Source: Incurvaria masculella (taxonomy: Eukaryota; Arthropoda; Insecta; Lepidoptera; Incurvariidae). From it: DNA of 64,000 nucleotides. Under the pieces are notes generated by a model, which searched no databases, had not been told where the DNA came from, and worked only from the letters and a program-made list of their open reading frames with translations. Position 1 is the first letter of the stretch, and each line of letters opens with the position of its first letter. This document shows, piece after piece, positions 1 through 11,740 of this stretch. The stretch is from positions 9,362,001-9,426,000 of the forward strand of contig OX335650.1 in NCBI GenBank assembly GCA_946894095.1. The letters run 5' to 3'. Both the position numbers and the translations under genes were made by a program.

Positions 1-469
1 CCTGTGTAATCAAACAGTACTGTGAAAGACTGTCGAGGTCGGCTTGTATTTTAATATAGTCTGACTGTGTTATGTATCTAGGAAAACAACATTAATAAGG
101 CAGTCAACGATAACGTATATATAGGCATTAAAAAACAGCGGTCCAAGATGAGAGCCCTGTAGGACCCCCAAAAGAATTACCATAAAGTTAGACCTAAATC
201 TCCAATACGCATTTGCGCACTTACTTCCCGATGCACATAATGCATTTCTCCATTACATGTCCACGCGGCTGGAATGGCGAGTGAAACTACTGACTTTGAG
301 CTCCAAATAGCAACCTAGGGTTGTTAATGAGAAGAACGAAAAGAAACATAATGAGAAAAAGCACCTACTTGGCTGACGTGATTTACGCTGCCCCTAAAGA
401 CCTCGAAAGCTCATGGAAGTTATGTATAATTGAGATATCAAATTTAAAAAAATCGGAAAACAAATATTT

Positions 470-566
470 GGGGACTTTATCGTGATGTACAATATTAGGA
501 AGGTCTTGGAAAGGCACCTAGTGCCCATATGGTTTGTTAGTCTAATATCTATCATCCATGTCCAGA
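470..566 (+). repeat. SINE tail fragment (shared body family)
   Basis: The fragment carries the family's 3' part in order: the 'gaaggtc..gg..aggcacctagt' segment, then 'ctaatatc', then the terminal 'ccatccatgtccag'-like end. It is diverged and lacks any head. The same tail recurs in the better copies at 26.1, 33.5, 39.5 and 49.7 kb. Confidence 0.6.
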
Positions 567-1004
567 CGACGGCTTTTGCACCAGATAATACTTATAATGC
601 TATGAATTACATTAATTTATATTATTGTATTAGCAACTTTGTTAGTTATAAGTAATTTAAACTGCGGGTTGCTGTTTCTTTTGTTCATTGTCCTAATCTG
701 TTCTACCAAAGAATTGTTTAGCAGGAGCATTTAGATCTTAGTGTGTATTTAATAATTTAGTAATGAAAAAAATATGTTATGTAAACCCGTAAAGTTTCTT
801 TGCCGGTTATTTTTATTGTGTTGATCGAATCCGCGGATCTTTGTGACGTATCTTAGTGCAGTCTGACTATCGAAACAGTTAATAAATGAACTTAAATGTA
901 ATGTTACATAAAAAATATGTAGGTATAAAAACATTACCCTCCACCGACCCCCTAAAAACCCTCTCGGAGAATAAGACCATAATTCGAAAGCGCACTTTCA
1001 ATAT

Positions 1005-1165
1005 GTCGGCGCCGCCGCTTCCGGTGGGGGGGCGTGTCCGGCGGCGGCCCCGCCCACCTCCGCTGCTCATTGGCCGCGCGACCACTGAGCAGCTCGCACC
1101 GTCCGTCACCCGCCGCTCCACCGCACCGCGCAGCCATGCACGCTGGCGCCGGCAACCGCTCTAGA
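1005..1165. promoter_or_regulatory. CpG-rich block, candidate regulatory element
   Basis: A sharply bounded GC- and CpG-rich island inside AT-rich DNA. It contains an inverted CCAAT-type word (ATTGG near 1069) and, upstream at 924-930, a TATAAAA. No insect initiator lies at the expected distance from that TATA. Short open frames cross it on both strands, but none shows a domain or credible splice structure. It could be a promoter, an unmethylated regulatory island or an enhancer of eyg. Confidence 0.3.
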
Positions 1166-2514
1166 GGTCTCGGGTTCTCGTCCGAATTTGGTCAAACTTA
1201 TTCTAATGGCAGTCTTCTATCATGCATTGATAGATTGTGGTAGGTACGTCTTTGAATGATATGAACAATTTTATAAACTTTTAAATTTAGTCTAATTAAA
1301 TGTAAATAATACCACCATGCTAAATTATGTAAATTACATAATATTTGCATCTACTTTAAAACTTATAAATTTACTCAAATTGCTAAATTAATAATACCAT
1401 TTTTTAATCATGTTAGTAAATAAATTTTAATTACTATGGGCTTTCAAAGCATAAATAAATAAAAAGATCTAACTTGCATCGATTGTAACGGGTTCTTTAC
1501 TTCTCTAAACGTTTTACCATCACTTGTAGACGAGCTTCGGTGGTGTTAGGCTTTCTATCAAATATCAATGGGCTTACAAATCCCCGTCATGATGTTGGTT
1601 AGTTTTTGTAAAATAACTTCATATTACTTTTTTTTTCTTTGCCGGCGAGTCTGGAAATATTACGACAAATCTTTATTTTTGTTATCTATACACTCAAAAA
1701 GTTGTAGTGAAATATAATGTTTTCTGTATTGCCTTTTATATACTTTAGCCTCAGTCCCAGATTACTGGAAATATGTTACAAAATTAAAAATAAGTTGTAG
1801 AACTTTTGTTGTTAAGGGCGGTGCAGCTGAAGAACTTCTTCTACTTCTAACTGCTCTCTTCGTTGACGTAATAAATCTTTTTAAAAATACACATACGCAT
1901 TACATACTTTGCTGTTCGGTGTAAGCAAATTAGCAAATACAAAAAAAAAAAGATCTAGTTTGGTATATATTGTAATTACAATATCTAATGACTAAGAAAA
2001 AGTAACTAACTATATAACATTTTGTATCCTTTTAAACTTAAATAATAAAGGTAGGTAAGCATTTACTATACAAAATCCCATTACCTATCAGTACGTTTTA
2101 GAAAGGTGACCAAGCTAGAATTATCTACTGATTTATATGTAAGATAAACTCAAATATAATTAGAAATTACTCTCAGGTTATATTCTAAGACCACTGTACT
2201 TGCATACAACTATTTTATCTGTGAACAACGCATATCTGGCCGAGCGAAGAGCGAAGCGTCTCCATTTCACATTGGGCAAAAATGCTTTCCTGTCCGGCTG
2301 TTCTCCTCAGATCGTATTTCTCAACTGATTCTCGTGAAATATTGTAAGAAGACTCGATAATTACATAGATTTTTTTAGTTGAGCCAGTTTATTCAATTTA
2401 GATTTTCAAAATGTGTTGAAATTTTTTTAAATATTCAAAAAGATAGACTCGCGAGGTCTACAGCTTAGAGAGCCACTAGTAGGTAGATACTCACATATGT
2501 GCTGTGCGCTTAAA

Positions 2515-2725
2515 ATTTCAGCTCATTGCAGCTCTGTCGACTCGGGTGGGAGGGGGAGGGTTGGCTGGAGGGAGGGGAGGGGGGCGGTGCGCAGGCGCAA
2601 CACTGAAGCGTCGCATTGTGTCTCCACATTTCCATGATAATGTGCCGTTCTGTTTATAGAGGTCGCTCGGACCACCCAGAGTGCCGTCACGCCCGCGTCC
2701 CACCTCTGCCTTGGCACTGCCTTTC
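2515..2725. promoter_or_regulatory. GC-rich block with an NRF-1/Ewg-type site
   Basis: A G-rich tract (2545-2585) is followed by TGCGCAGGCGCA at 2588-2599, a full match to the palindromic NRF-1 / erect-wing consensus TGCGCANGCGCA. Such sites typically sit in CpG-rich promoters. No exon could be tied to it, so the promoter reading is inference. Confidence 0.35.
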
Positions 2726-3124
2726 AAACTTTTGAAAAAACGTATAGTACTTTAAGGTTTTTGTCCATATTCAAATGAATTATTCTCAACTTTTTTAGTT
2801 CTAGGGACTTGTTTCGGTATTTTCTAACAGAAGAGTATAATTTACATTAGGGGAAAGCGTACGTGATTTTAAATATTCACGCTTGTAATCATGATAGAGT
2901 ACAGTGTAACATTTTAACAAATATTCCGATTTATATTCAGTTCACGCTACGACATCAAAAATCTTCATCTTAGTAGGTAGTATAATTCATCAAAGAAATG
3001 AATTAAAGGATAATTTGGTTGGTAAAACCGATTATTATATAATACATGACGTGAAAATCTATCTCTATAATTGTAATAATAAAATTGCCAATAGAGAAAT
3101 GTATATTTACAGAAACAATCACGG

Positions 3125-3300
3125 TTGTATTCGTGTTAAACCTAGTTCCATAAAACCATAATACGGTTTTACAATGGACTGGTATGCCAATACCTTTCCT
3201 TGAAACAAGGCTACATTGAACTGGACTAAAACACTGACAATTTTTAATTACCACAACAATAATCTTTTTATTCAATGCGATGGTCATAGGTATTAAAATC
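3125..3300 (-). repeat. SINE body, diverged copy
   Basis: Read on the minus strand it shows the body landmarks in order: 'ccatcgcattg', 'aaaaattgtc', 'ccagttcaatgtagcc' and a decayed 'gaaggtcctggcat' segment. It may extend to about 3400, because GGTTCGATACC at 3384-3394 (minus) looks like a B box. An exon-like open frame overlapping that extension is discussed in the findings. Confidence 0.6.
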
Positions 3301-3489
3301 AAACATGTAACATCATTATCCCTCTACTTGTCGCATGTACTTCTCAAAGCCTCTAACCGAATGAAAGTGGTGGATCCAGTCATGGTATCGAACCTGCATT
3401 TCCGGTATGTCTACAAACAATTCACCTGAAAAAAATCTAATTATCTCTAAGAACCAAAGAACCAAGTTGAAACGATCAAATATCGAAAG

Positions 3490-3610
3490 AATTTGCGTAA
3501 AGTGGCGGCGTGCGCTCGTTCCACCGGACCGTCGTCCTGCGGGCGGCTGGTGAGGGGGGGGGGGGGACATCGCGTCCTGCGCAGGATTTACGGAGCGAGA
3601 TACGGCAGCG
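3490..3610. promoter_or_regulatory. CpG-rich block with a G12-type run
   Basis: A GC-rich stretch with a long uninterrupted G run near 3554-3567 and several CpGs. Open frames through it on both strands look like composition effects. Its function is unknown; position upstream of eyg suggests regulatory DNA. Confidence 0.25.
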
Positions 3611-4310
3611 GACATCTCTTTCCTCTTTACGGACATTTCTACTATTCTACCCGCCACTTCTGTTTGCACATCGATCGGTACAAGAGATATGTTCGCTTTA
3701 ATTATTATCAAAAGGAGACCTCGTTCAGCTCCTTAAACTCACAGGCACAGACATCACTCATACGTATTCACATACACTCCATTCACTCACAGGCTCTTTA
3801 ACCTTTGATTCCCCACACACCATAATGTGGGGACGTAAGCACTAAATGAAAATGAAGAATTAGATTATATTCTGGTATGTTTATGATTATTTGTAAAACT
3901 CTTTATTTTCGGGATACATGATTAAATATGAATGAATCATTTCAAGGTAATTCTTTATCTAATCGGTTACATGAAATAATATTATACTGAACGTGCGAAT
4001 TTGATAATATTTTGGTAAATAATGTTGAACAATAATCGAACATTGTTTGAAAAAAAGTCGTAAAATTTATTTTTATTATTATTAGTCTTTTAAAATGTTT
4101 ATATTCATCTAACACTAGCAGCTTAAAACGAGATCGTTGATCATTCAAACTTCCTTAATGACCTTTACGAAAGAAATATATTGCACACTTAAGAAAGTGT
4201 TGGACGTAAAATTAAGATTACCATATAAAAAATTAACAATAAACTGGGTAACCGTACAAAAATACTAAAACTTTAGTAGAACTACATATCAATCGATTAT
4301 TATTTTTGGG

Positions 4311-4365
4311 AATAATAAAATCTAACAAAAACTTAGTTAGTAAGTTTTTGTTAGATTTTATTATT
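4311..4365. repeat. Perfect 25-bp inverted repeat (hairpin)
   Basis: Positions 4311-4335 and 4341-4365 are exact reverse complements around a 5-nt loop (GTTAG). The stem is AT-rich with a GTTAGA core. Because every base pairs, the inverted duplication must be young or maintained. It could be a small foldback remnant or a templated mutation event. Confidence 0.9.
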
Positions 4366-4934
4366 TACCAATTTATTTCAAAGCCCAGTAAGTACTAGAA
4401 GGCTTTAAAGTAACAAACATATTTCGATTTTAAAGTTGGTGATGTAGGCTCTCGAAAATATGCGCTATCTGAATTATTACACTGGCAACCGTGTAAATTT
4501 CTTACAATTTTTCACTGAGATTTCACGCATTAGACCACGTAGGACCTGTGGGTGTGTGTGTGATGTATACATTATTTTATGTGCAAGATAGAAAAATACA
4601 CTTACAGAGAACCAAATTACCAGAACAGAATACAATTACAGAATTACAGAGAAATAAAAAAAAAGAGAGCTCTATCAATACTTACAAATAAGAAATAATA
4701 TCAAATATGAACAGTAAAAAAGTATATTCATATCCACATACGATTTATCTGCAACACCCTAGAAGTCATCCAAAGCAGACTCTACCTATTAATACTTTTC
4801 CGCGTATGTTTTCTGCTTATGGAGCCAGATTAAAAATAAACACGGTCGTTTAGTAAGAAGTGGATGTTTACTATAAATGACTTTAATATAGCACAAATGG
4901 CACAAATTATATTTTAGATAATCTGATTAGTATA

Positions 4935-5275
4935 AGTACCCCGAGGCTTAGCGCCTGTGGTCTCTAGTATCAAAGACCGTGGATTTCAAGCCTAATAAAT
5001 GCACCGCTAATTTATCCGATATTTAAATGTGCATGTGCGTTGAGTTTGTGGTCACTCCATAGTTCAGAATCCTTAGAAAACTTCTACTATATCGTCACTA
5101 CTAAAGACCGCCCGGATTTGTACCACCATATTAAATAAAAGATGGTCAAAGGGACATTTGTCAATTTGTCATCAAAATCAATGTACCCGTTCTCATAAGG
5201 GAAGGTCACGGCATGGCAACTTGTTCCTTCAGGAATGCCCTGTTTGGCTAAAATCATGACATTAGGTTTGATTAT
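4935..5275 (+). repeat. SINE with tRNA-like head
   Basis: The head carries an A-box-like 'ggcttagcgcctgtgg' (about 4944-4959) and a B-box-like GTGGATTTCAAGCC (4979-4992). The shared linker ('gcacc ... gagtttg ... tccatagttcagaatcc') follows. The body shows 'gcccggatttgtacca', 'aagatggtcaaag', 'caatgtacccgttctcataagggaaggtc' and 'ccttcaggaatg'. It is diverged but complete in layout, and closely parallels the copies at 26.1 and 49.6 kb. Confidence 0.7.
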
Positions 5276-5639
5276 ATACAAATTACACCTTTCTAAAATA
5301 AAAATTATGCATAGGTGTTACGTAATAGCGTTTTTCAGCCACCTTAAATATATAGAAATATTCAGAAACCTCAGCTCGTATCGATTTAAACTTCATAATG
5401 CTGGTAATTATGCAAATGTAAATCGTTAATCAAGCGCCGCCTCAGGGTTTACTTCTTTTAGCGCACTGCCTCAAACGCAATAAAATATAAATATACGTCC
5501 AAGACTCGCTACACGACATTCACTACCTACCTCAGATGCATAGAGAAAATCGGGGGCATTAATAACTTAGTAGGCAATCAGGGCCCGGGGCTCAATAAAA
5601 CTTACCAAAGCACTCAGTACTTTTCTAAACGGGAGCCAA

Positions 5640-6415
5640 CCGCGGTTAAACCGTGACCATTCGCTCTCATTACGCTTTCAGAGCTATAGCCTATTCGCAC
5701 GGCTGCGGCGGAAAAACCTTCAGGAGGGAGCGAGTCCGATGTATATCCCACCGGTAATGCATGGTGAAAGGTGAGCAGTGCTCACTACCGTAACCGCGCT
5801 GCCGAGCGAGCACCTGTCTTCTTTCTGCGCAGGTACAAGCGCAGCCGCGCGCGAGCGAGCGCAACGCGGACAGCTCGCGGAGGTGTAACGCGCTAAAAAG
5901 GAGTAAGACGAAATCGCTCTTATTCAGTTCGGATAAAGTAATTTTTTACTAGCCATCTTTGAATTTGAATTCGGAACGAGAGAAGGACGGAGTGGGTTTC
6001 GGACGCGTTCGAAAATCGAATTAGGCAGTAAGAGGGAGAGAAGCGGAGTGCGGTTAGCGCTCTCGGAGGCGGAGGTGTTCGAGTCTGATTGTTATTGCTC
6101 AACGGAGATTTCCCCCGGTGGCAGCGCGGCGGAGGCAGGTGCGGGCGCGGCCGCGAGCAAGCGCGCTCTTCAGTGTCCTGACTGAGCTTCCGGTGAGCGC
6201 CGGCGCGGGCGGAACAGCCGGTGAACTCTACATTCAAAACGCGAGTGCAATTAAAGATACTATTTTTGAATTTCGAACGTCAAAATAGAGACTCATTGCG
6301 AATACCACTTCAAGATGGCGGCGTGTTGATTTGCTCCGCTGCAATTTTGAAGCGTTTCGCTGCAAGACCCCTTGAGGAGTGTTGCCGGGCGTGGAGCGTG
6401 GTGGAGCGGCGCAGC
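5640..6415 (+). promoter_or_regulatory. eyg: eyg promoter region and 5' UTR
   Basis: This block directly before the first coding exon is GC- and CpG-rich against AT-rich flanks. TCAGTT at 5924-5929 matches the insect initiator, and no TATA box stands at the right distance. GCCATCTT, the Pho/YY1 core, occurs at 5952-5959 and, on the other strand, at 6312-6319. GAGAG sites occur at about 5978 and 6036, so a Polycomb-response function is plausible for this developmental gene. At 6311-6322 CAAGATGGCGGC matches the TISU translation-initiation element exactly and opens a four-codon reading frame. The start site is a guess; several other TCAGT words occur (for example 6170). Confidence 0.45.
6315..6329 (+). 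other. Upstream ORF of four codons in the eyg leader
   Basis: ATG-GCG-GCG-TGT-TGA sits in a near-ideal context (CAAGATGG), 86 nt before the eyg start codon and in a different frame from it (offset of 101 nt). If present in the mature mRNA it should capture scanning ribosomes and lower translation of the main frame, or act through reinitiation. Confidence 0.5.
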
Positions 6416-6533
6416 ATGCTGGTGGCGGGCGCGACGGGCGCGGCGGAGAGCGCGGCGTCGTGCTACGCGCCCTGGAAGATGGACCCCGCACCGTCGCAGC
6501 GACACCCACCCCTCAACATCTCGCCCACCAGAC
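6416..6533 (+). CDS. eyg: eyegone-type Pax gene, coding exon 1
   Basis: This is the first coding exon of the Pax-family transcription factor recognised from exons 2 and 3. The first in-frame ATG is at 6416-6418, with A at -3. No earlier in-frame ATG exists in the open frame reaching back to about 6221. A second in-frame ATG at 6479 (M22, followed by DPAPSQRH) could also serve as the start. It encodes 39 residues that are Ala-rich first and then Pro/Ser-rich, plus the first base of a split Leu codon. The donor is C|GTGAGT at 6534, an excellent match. Joined to exon 2 it reads ...SPTR-L-SPSSGG without a break. No DNA-binding domain is present in this exon. Confidence 0.75.
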
Positions 6534-7234
6534 GTGAGTACTTCTAAACTGTTAGATGTAAGGTTTAAAAAGTATTCAGTGCAACAACAAACAGAAAAAA
6601 ATATTCATAACCACAACAAAAATGTTCGCTCATCTTCCACCACGTCGTCCTGCATAACTGTACAAAATATAATTAAAATTGGCTCCAATTGAGAACCATA
6701 CGCAAATGTAGAAAACTAGATAAATTGCACCTAGGTGCATCTAAAACTAGGTGATAGCACCAATAACTAACAAATAAATTACTGGAAATTCTGTTCTCAA
6801 AATTATTTTTCTTAAAGAATAAATTAAATAATAAAATTAATAAAAACTCATCACATGTATAGCTTTAATACATAACCCGTCGCTCAAATTAAAATAAGAT
6901 AGGTTTACTGTTTAGACTAAAACATTATTTTACAAAAAACTTACTGATAATATATAATTGCATTCATAAACTCCATTCCTAAACTGAAAACTTAATCGTT
7001 AATGATTATGAACTAAAAGAACACCACCTATTGCTTTTGTTGTCATTTAAAAAATATAGATGTATTCAATTACGTGCATATTGTTTTTTTTTTCAGTTAA
7101 AATTGATGTTTTTTTATAATAATCTAAAAACATTTTCTGAAATGGGCCAAGTATGTGAATTATTTCTGTTACAGTGGGTAATATTTAAAAATTGTAGGAA
7201 AATTTGTACAAGAATTTAATTCCTTGTTTGTTTT

Positions 7235-7305
7235 GGTTGTGTGAAAAAACACCTTCGGGAATGCGGTGTGTTGCATTATCCATTCATGTCTGGTTTTATA
7301 AAACA
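7235..7305 (+). repeat. SINE tail fragment
   Basis: A short diverged piece showing 'acaccttcgggaatgcggtgtgttg' in phase with 'ccattcatgtctgg', the final part of the common SINE body. Confidence 0.5.
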
Positions 7306-8317
7306 ATATCAAGGGCCGATTTTTCAATCCTCAGATAGTACTTATCGGACTGATAGTACAAATTCACGTTGATCAAAAGACGGATAGTCATTGCCGGAGA
7401 ATTTTGTCTCTATTATGATTTTCTTACTATAATTTTGTTTATGGACTTACTATATTGGATGGATAAGCAGAAGCGTAAATAAATCCTTCGAATAGTTATC
7501 TGGCTGTTTATCTGACTATTGCAAATTTAGGCCTAAATATTTGTTTCCATTCATACGTTGGTGGGTAATTATTTAAAACATATGTATATTGATAAACCAT
7601 ATATAATTTTAAAAGAATTGTTTAGGAGGACGTTCTTAATAAATATGATATTTGTCAAAAACCAGAGCTTGATATTCAGTTAAAATTCTCGCACTTTAAA
7701 TTAATTACCATAAATAAATATCTGTATTGATTCGTTTTCTCTTTTTATTCGCAAATTAATAAATGCACACTTAAATATTAATAATATAAAAATTTTGTCA
7801 TTTTCATTTAATTCATGACACCAACATATTTTTTATACATTTGTTATTATCTCTTTCTACGGATTGAAAATTTGTACTTTGGAACTAAAAAAGAATGATA
7901 GACTTTCTTATTTATAATGGATGATTTGATTCAAAACTGTGAAGTCATAGGAACTTGCGTAACGGCAGTATGAGAAGTATCGATCGGCTAAGAAGATAAG
8001 AATTGTTTAATTATCACCGGAGAGCGGAAGCGGTGCGACACAACTCAAGCAATCGATCATTTAATTAATGAATCCATAGAAATAATCTCTGGCATTTCTA
8101 TTCGGGAATCGTATTTAAGATAATCTATATATATTCACTAGAACATCAGCAAATTATATCTGCTGTCAGCAGCAACCTCTCTTTCTGTCTCGTAGGCTGG
8201 AAAAGAGTAAAAAGTAGTTGTAGGACTTATAAGTTTACCTTTAACATTATTCGTCGATCATTATCTCTGAAATATGATCTTTTTTCACTTCTGTGTAGCA
8301 AATTATTCGTACAATAC

Positions 8318-8412
8318 AACGAAGGTCCTGGCATACCTCCTAGATTTCCGGTTACCTTTTACGCTATTACCATGATAGTAGATTATGTATTAGCCATCTA
8401 TGTCAAGTATAT
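8318..8412 (+). repeat. SINE tail fragment
   Basis: It contains 'gaaggtcctggcatacctcctag' and ends 'tattagccatctatgtcaag', the last 90 bp or so of the common SINE body. No head is seen. Confidence 0.6.
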
Positions 8413-9079
8413 TTAACTGTTAAAAAAATAATTTCTTGTATTATTAAAGGAAATAATGTGAAAAGTTTGTATTAAGAAGAAAAAATTGGACTAGGAGAGT
8501 CCCTGTTGCAAATATCTTTATTAGCGGTGCTTTTTTTCTCCTATTATGACCTTTTTTAGGCTCCCGTTACTAATAAAAATCCTTTTATGGTCATTTCATT
8601 GTCTGTCTGTCTATTTGTAATTCGTGTATTAAGTTGAAATTATCATTAAATTATTTTGTCTATATGCTTAGAGCTACAAAAAATCAAGATTTTAAGTTAG
8701 AGCGATAAAAAAATACGGACTCGCAAAAAAACAATATCTTTAGAATGATTTCCCTTGACTCACCTTTGAATAATTAAATTTGGACCTCGATGGTCTCGTA
8801 GTTAAAAGTTGTGCAAATAAAATCCTTAATTTGTAGTTATATCACATGAAACAAATCCTATGTACGGTACCGTACCGTAAAATTGTACGGAACACTCCCA
8901 CACTTGCGCTTTGCGTCCGTATTTTTATGTAGCAAGATTACATTTGATGGCAAAATGCTTAATACCACACCTAAATTTAATTGACTATTAAAAATTGGTA
9001 ATTTTCATTGACGGTTAACATAAGAAGTAAAGGAGACCAAAAATATTACATGTAATCCATACCCCGGCTAACATCAACG

Positions 9080-9165
9080 GCGGAACGGACACCCATGCTG
9101 AACCTGACCGCTCCCAGAGTTGCTTAGGCTCTAGTCACTGGGTTAAGGAGGCTGAAAATGTCATG
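9080..9165 (-). repeat. Decayed 5S-rRNA-like SINE head
   Basis: On the + strand it reads 'ctgaccgctcccagagttgcttagg ... gtcactgggttaaggaggctg'. That corresponds to the reverse complement of the 5S-derived head seen intact at 33.8 kb ('cccagcgttgcttaac ... ccactgaggctg'). The body is not recognisable next to it. Confidence 0.45.
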
Positions 9166-11227
9166 GTTGACTTAATAAGAACTAACAAAATGCTGAAGTG
9201 TTGGTCTTGCAGACCCGGCGTGGGCTAGAGTTCAACGCGCAGTCACTACCGATGTAGGCAAGCTTTTGCCCAAAAGCTTCATTGCGTGCGGTTGTGTAGG
9301 CCTATGTACTTCCATGGTAAGACATTTGTATGCTCGTAACCGCAAGTTTCAGCTTTAATAGTGGTTGATAAGGTCCAAACTCGTTTTAAAATATTTTTTA
9401 TCAAGATTATTTCATAGCTGTAGTGTGAATAAAACTTTTACAAAATGGACAGAGAGAAAAAAACAAAATGTTCTATTGATTTCTTCAGACGGATTTTAAG
9501 TTTAATGTATAAATTTGATCTGATGCTATTCAGATTAAGATTTTTTGCAAATCACACAACATTATGTGGCTATACTAATCTGTAAAATTGTAAGTTTAAA
9601 TATCTGTATTATTTCGTGAATGGCATATTATGTTTTACTGTATTTATTTATTCATTTAAATTATGTCAACACAACTATAGGTTAGTAATTGAAAACATTT
9701 CATGTGATTTCTCTTGTGTAAAACAGATACTGGAAAACACCACAATTACCAACAGTGGATTCATATTTCAATGAAAATCCTTAAAAATCCGTATTCAAAA
9801 AAGTTATTGATAAATAGATATTAAAAGTTGCGACATAAATAAAAAATATTATTAGAACATAAAAAAACATTTTATGAGGGTAAAAAAAATACAGAGACTT
9901 GTTGTAGCCATACATATTTTTTTAAATTATTTAAGCTGAAATAAATGGTTGCAACTGGAACTAAGACCAACTATTAATTCATAAATAGTCTTGAAATTAC
10001 ATTTCGTGCAATATTTCTGGCATGATATCTGCATTCCACGTGCTGTGTTGGACAAATATCATAAGAGTATTTGTGGTATTATCCATTTATGTCTAAAACT
10101 ATTAGCTATTTAGGTTTATGTTCAAAACATAGGCTTTAGACACACAGAGTCAACTGACGGATGAGATCAAAATTGTTTCATACAAAATGTACTGAAATTT
10201 CTTTTTTACAAAAAAAAATTGTGAGTCGCCATGAAGCTTCAGAATAATAATCTGAAGTTATGTTTTAAGTTTCACTTTGAAATATTGAGGAAAAGTAAAA
10301 AAATAGATCGACAAAGAATTTACCATAAAAAAAGTTTTGTCCGGGTTTTTTACTTCCGTTCACTTAATAATATACAAATGCACAGGTTTTAAAAATAGTT
10401 TTATATTCCATGAGCGCGACGAAGTTGTCTCATCGGGCAGATGTGTTCCATCTCTCTCTAACTCGCGGTAGTGGTACATGTGTTGACGTCTCACTCCCAC
10501 ACTCTCTTCGTTCTTGTAAGCACAGCGCGCTATGCTAAGTCAATGGTTTCAAAGTACTACATTTTGTTAGCCTTAGTTTTACTTAAAACAGGCTATTTTT
10601 ATCTCAATCTGTTCATCTCAACGTTAGTCTTTTATACATATTTTATCGCATTTTCTTTATTTCATTCAGACATGTATCTACATATATGGCACGACTTCAT
10701 ACGTGCTGTTATTTATGCTTTTACTTTATTAGACCGTATATGATAAAACACAATCGAAATTCACTCAACACCTTGCACAAAAATGCTGTCACAAAAACAA
10801 TTATCCATTTTGAGATCATAACCTCACCATAACGGGTGACATTGACAAATTACGCTTGTGAAAATTGATCACGTCCACGCGCCTATTTAATATTTCAATT
10901 GCGGGTAGAAGCAAAAAGCCCCTGACGGTAGTTATGTGGACGCAATCATGGCGAATATTGTGCAGAAATGTGTCGTCCTTTGACAGTCACGCGGTGCGCG
11001 TCGTGGCGGGCGGTTCTCTTTTTATGCGTGCGGCTGTAGCCTTTGCCTGCACTGTTGAATGGAATGGCGAGCACTGTATTGGATTGCTATTTCATTAGGA
11101 ATTTTAGTACATACAAATATTAAGTTCACTCCGGGCGTGTCATAGATTTTGACGACGACAGAAAGTAAGTTATTTTTATGAAAAAAAAAACCGGTATGGA
11201 ACAATGAGAACTGAGAACGATAGGTGC

Positions 11228-11650
11228 TCAAAAAAAGCCAAATACATTTATTTCCCTTCGCGTAACCATGCTCAGCGATGAACCATACCTGCGGATTTGC
11301 GGACTATCACTGATCAGTTTGTTCAATTTACGCTGGAAGATTCCCAGGTTATAGGTATGAGGAAAGACACCCGCTGGCAGAAAGTTCCATATTCTGGAGG
11401 TATGGCAGAGAAATGAGTTATAGAAACGGTTCGTTCTCAAAAGCCTAAGCTAAGGGTGCTCCGATTTAATACGGCGGTTGCTCCAGATATAGGTAGGATG
11501 AGAAAGAAAAAGGGACGCAAGTTCCTCAGAACAACATCCATGGTAGTACTTGTAGAACATAATGAGCGACCCGAAAAATCATCTGTGGCTCAGGCACTCC
11601 AGGCCAACGGTTCGTTGTGGGTTTCGATCAAGACGGGCCGCGCAGCGCTG
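11228..11650 (-). pseudogene. LINE (Jockey/CR1-like) reverse transcriptase C-terminus, broken
   Basis: The minus-strand frame ending at 11228 encodes 'RIWNFLPAGVFPHTYNLGIF', the conserved C-terminal motif of Jockey/CR1-type non-LTR retrotransposon polymerases (usually R-x-W-N-x-L-P-x-x-x-F-P). Further upstream the same frame shows 'MFYKYYHGCCSEELASL', another typical landmark (Y-x-x-x-H-G-x-C-S-E-E-L). At least two in-frame stops interrupt it, a TAG near 11457 and a TGA near 11604. The endonuclease and catalytic RT domains are absent, so this is a dead 5'-truncated insertion, as is usual for LINEs. Confidence 0.8.
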
Positions 11651-11740
11651 ATTTGAGTCCAAGGATGCTAACAAGTACTGGGTCCTACCTTCCTATATGT
11701 GGCTACAGTATTCTTTATCATTTACTATCTTAATAATTTC

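Larger units (their letters stand above)
1..5640. other. Upstream intergenic region of eyg
   Basis: I found no convincing protein-coding exon here on either strand. Short open frames in the GC-rich blocks have no recognisable domain and occur in several frames at once. The stretch is AT-rich DNA interrupted by three CpG-rich blocks (near 1.0, 2.6 and 3.5 kb), SINE pieces and one perfect hairpin, each listed separately. It probably contains long-range regulatory DNA for eyg, but that is inference from position only. Confidence 0.5.

Noticed and set aside
924..960. TATA box promoter at 924-930
   Set aside because: No insect initiator or transcript evidence at the expected distance, and TATAAAA is common in AT-rich DNA.
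3316..3711. 131-residue minus-strand frame as a whole gene
   Set aside because: Its N-terminal part runs through a G-run and CpG block with no domain. Only the last 35 codons after an acceptor look exon-like, and they may be a decayed SINE head; kept as a low-interest finding.
10471..10743. 90-residue plus-strand frame
   Set aside because: Low-complexity hydrophobic translation of AT-rich DNA without domain or splice context.
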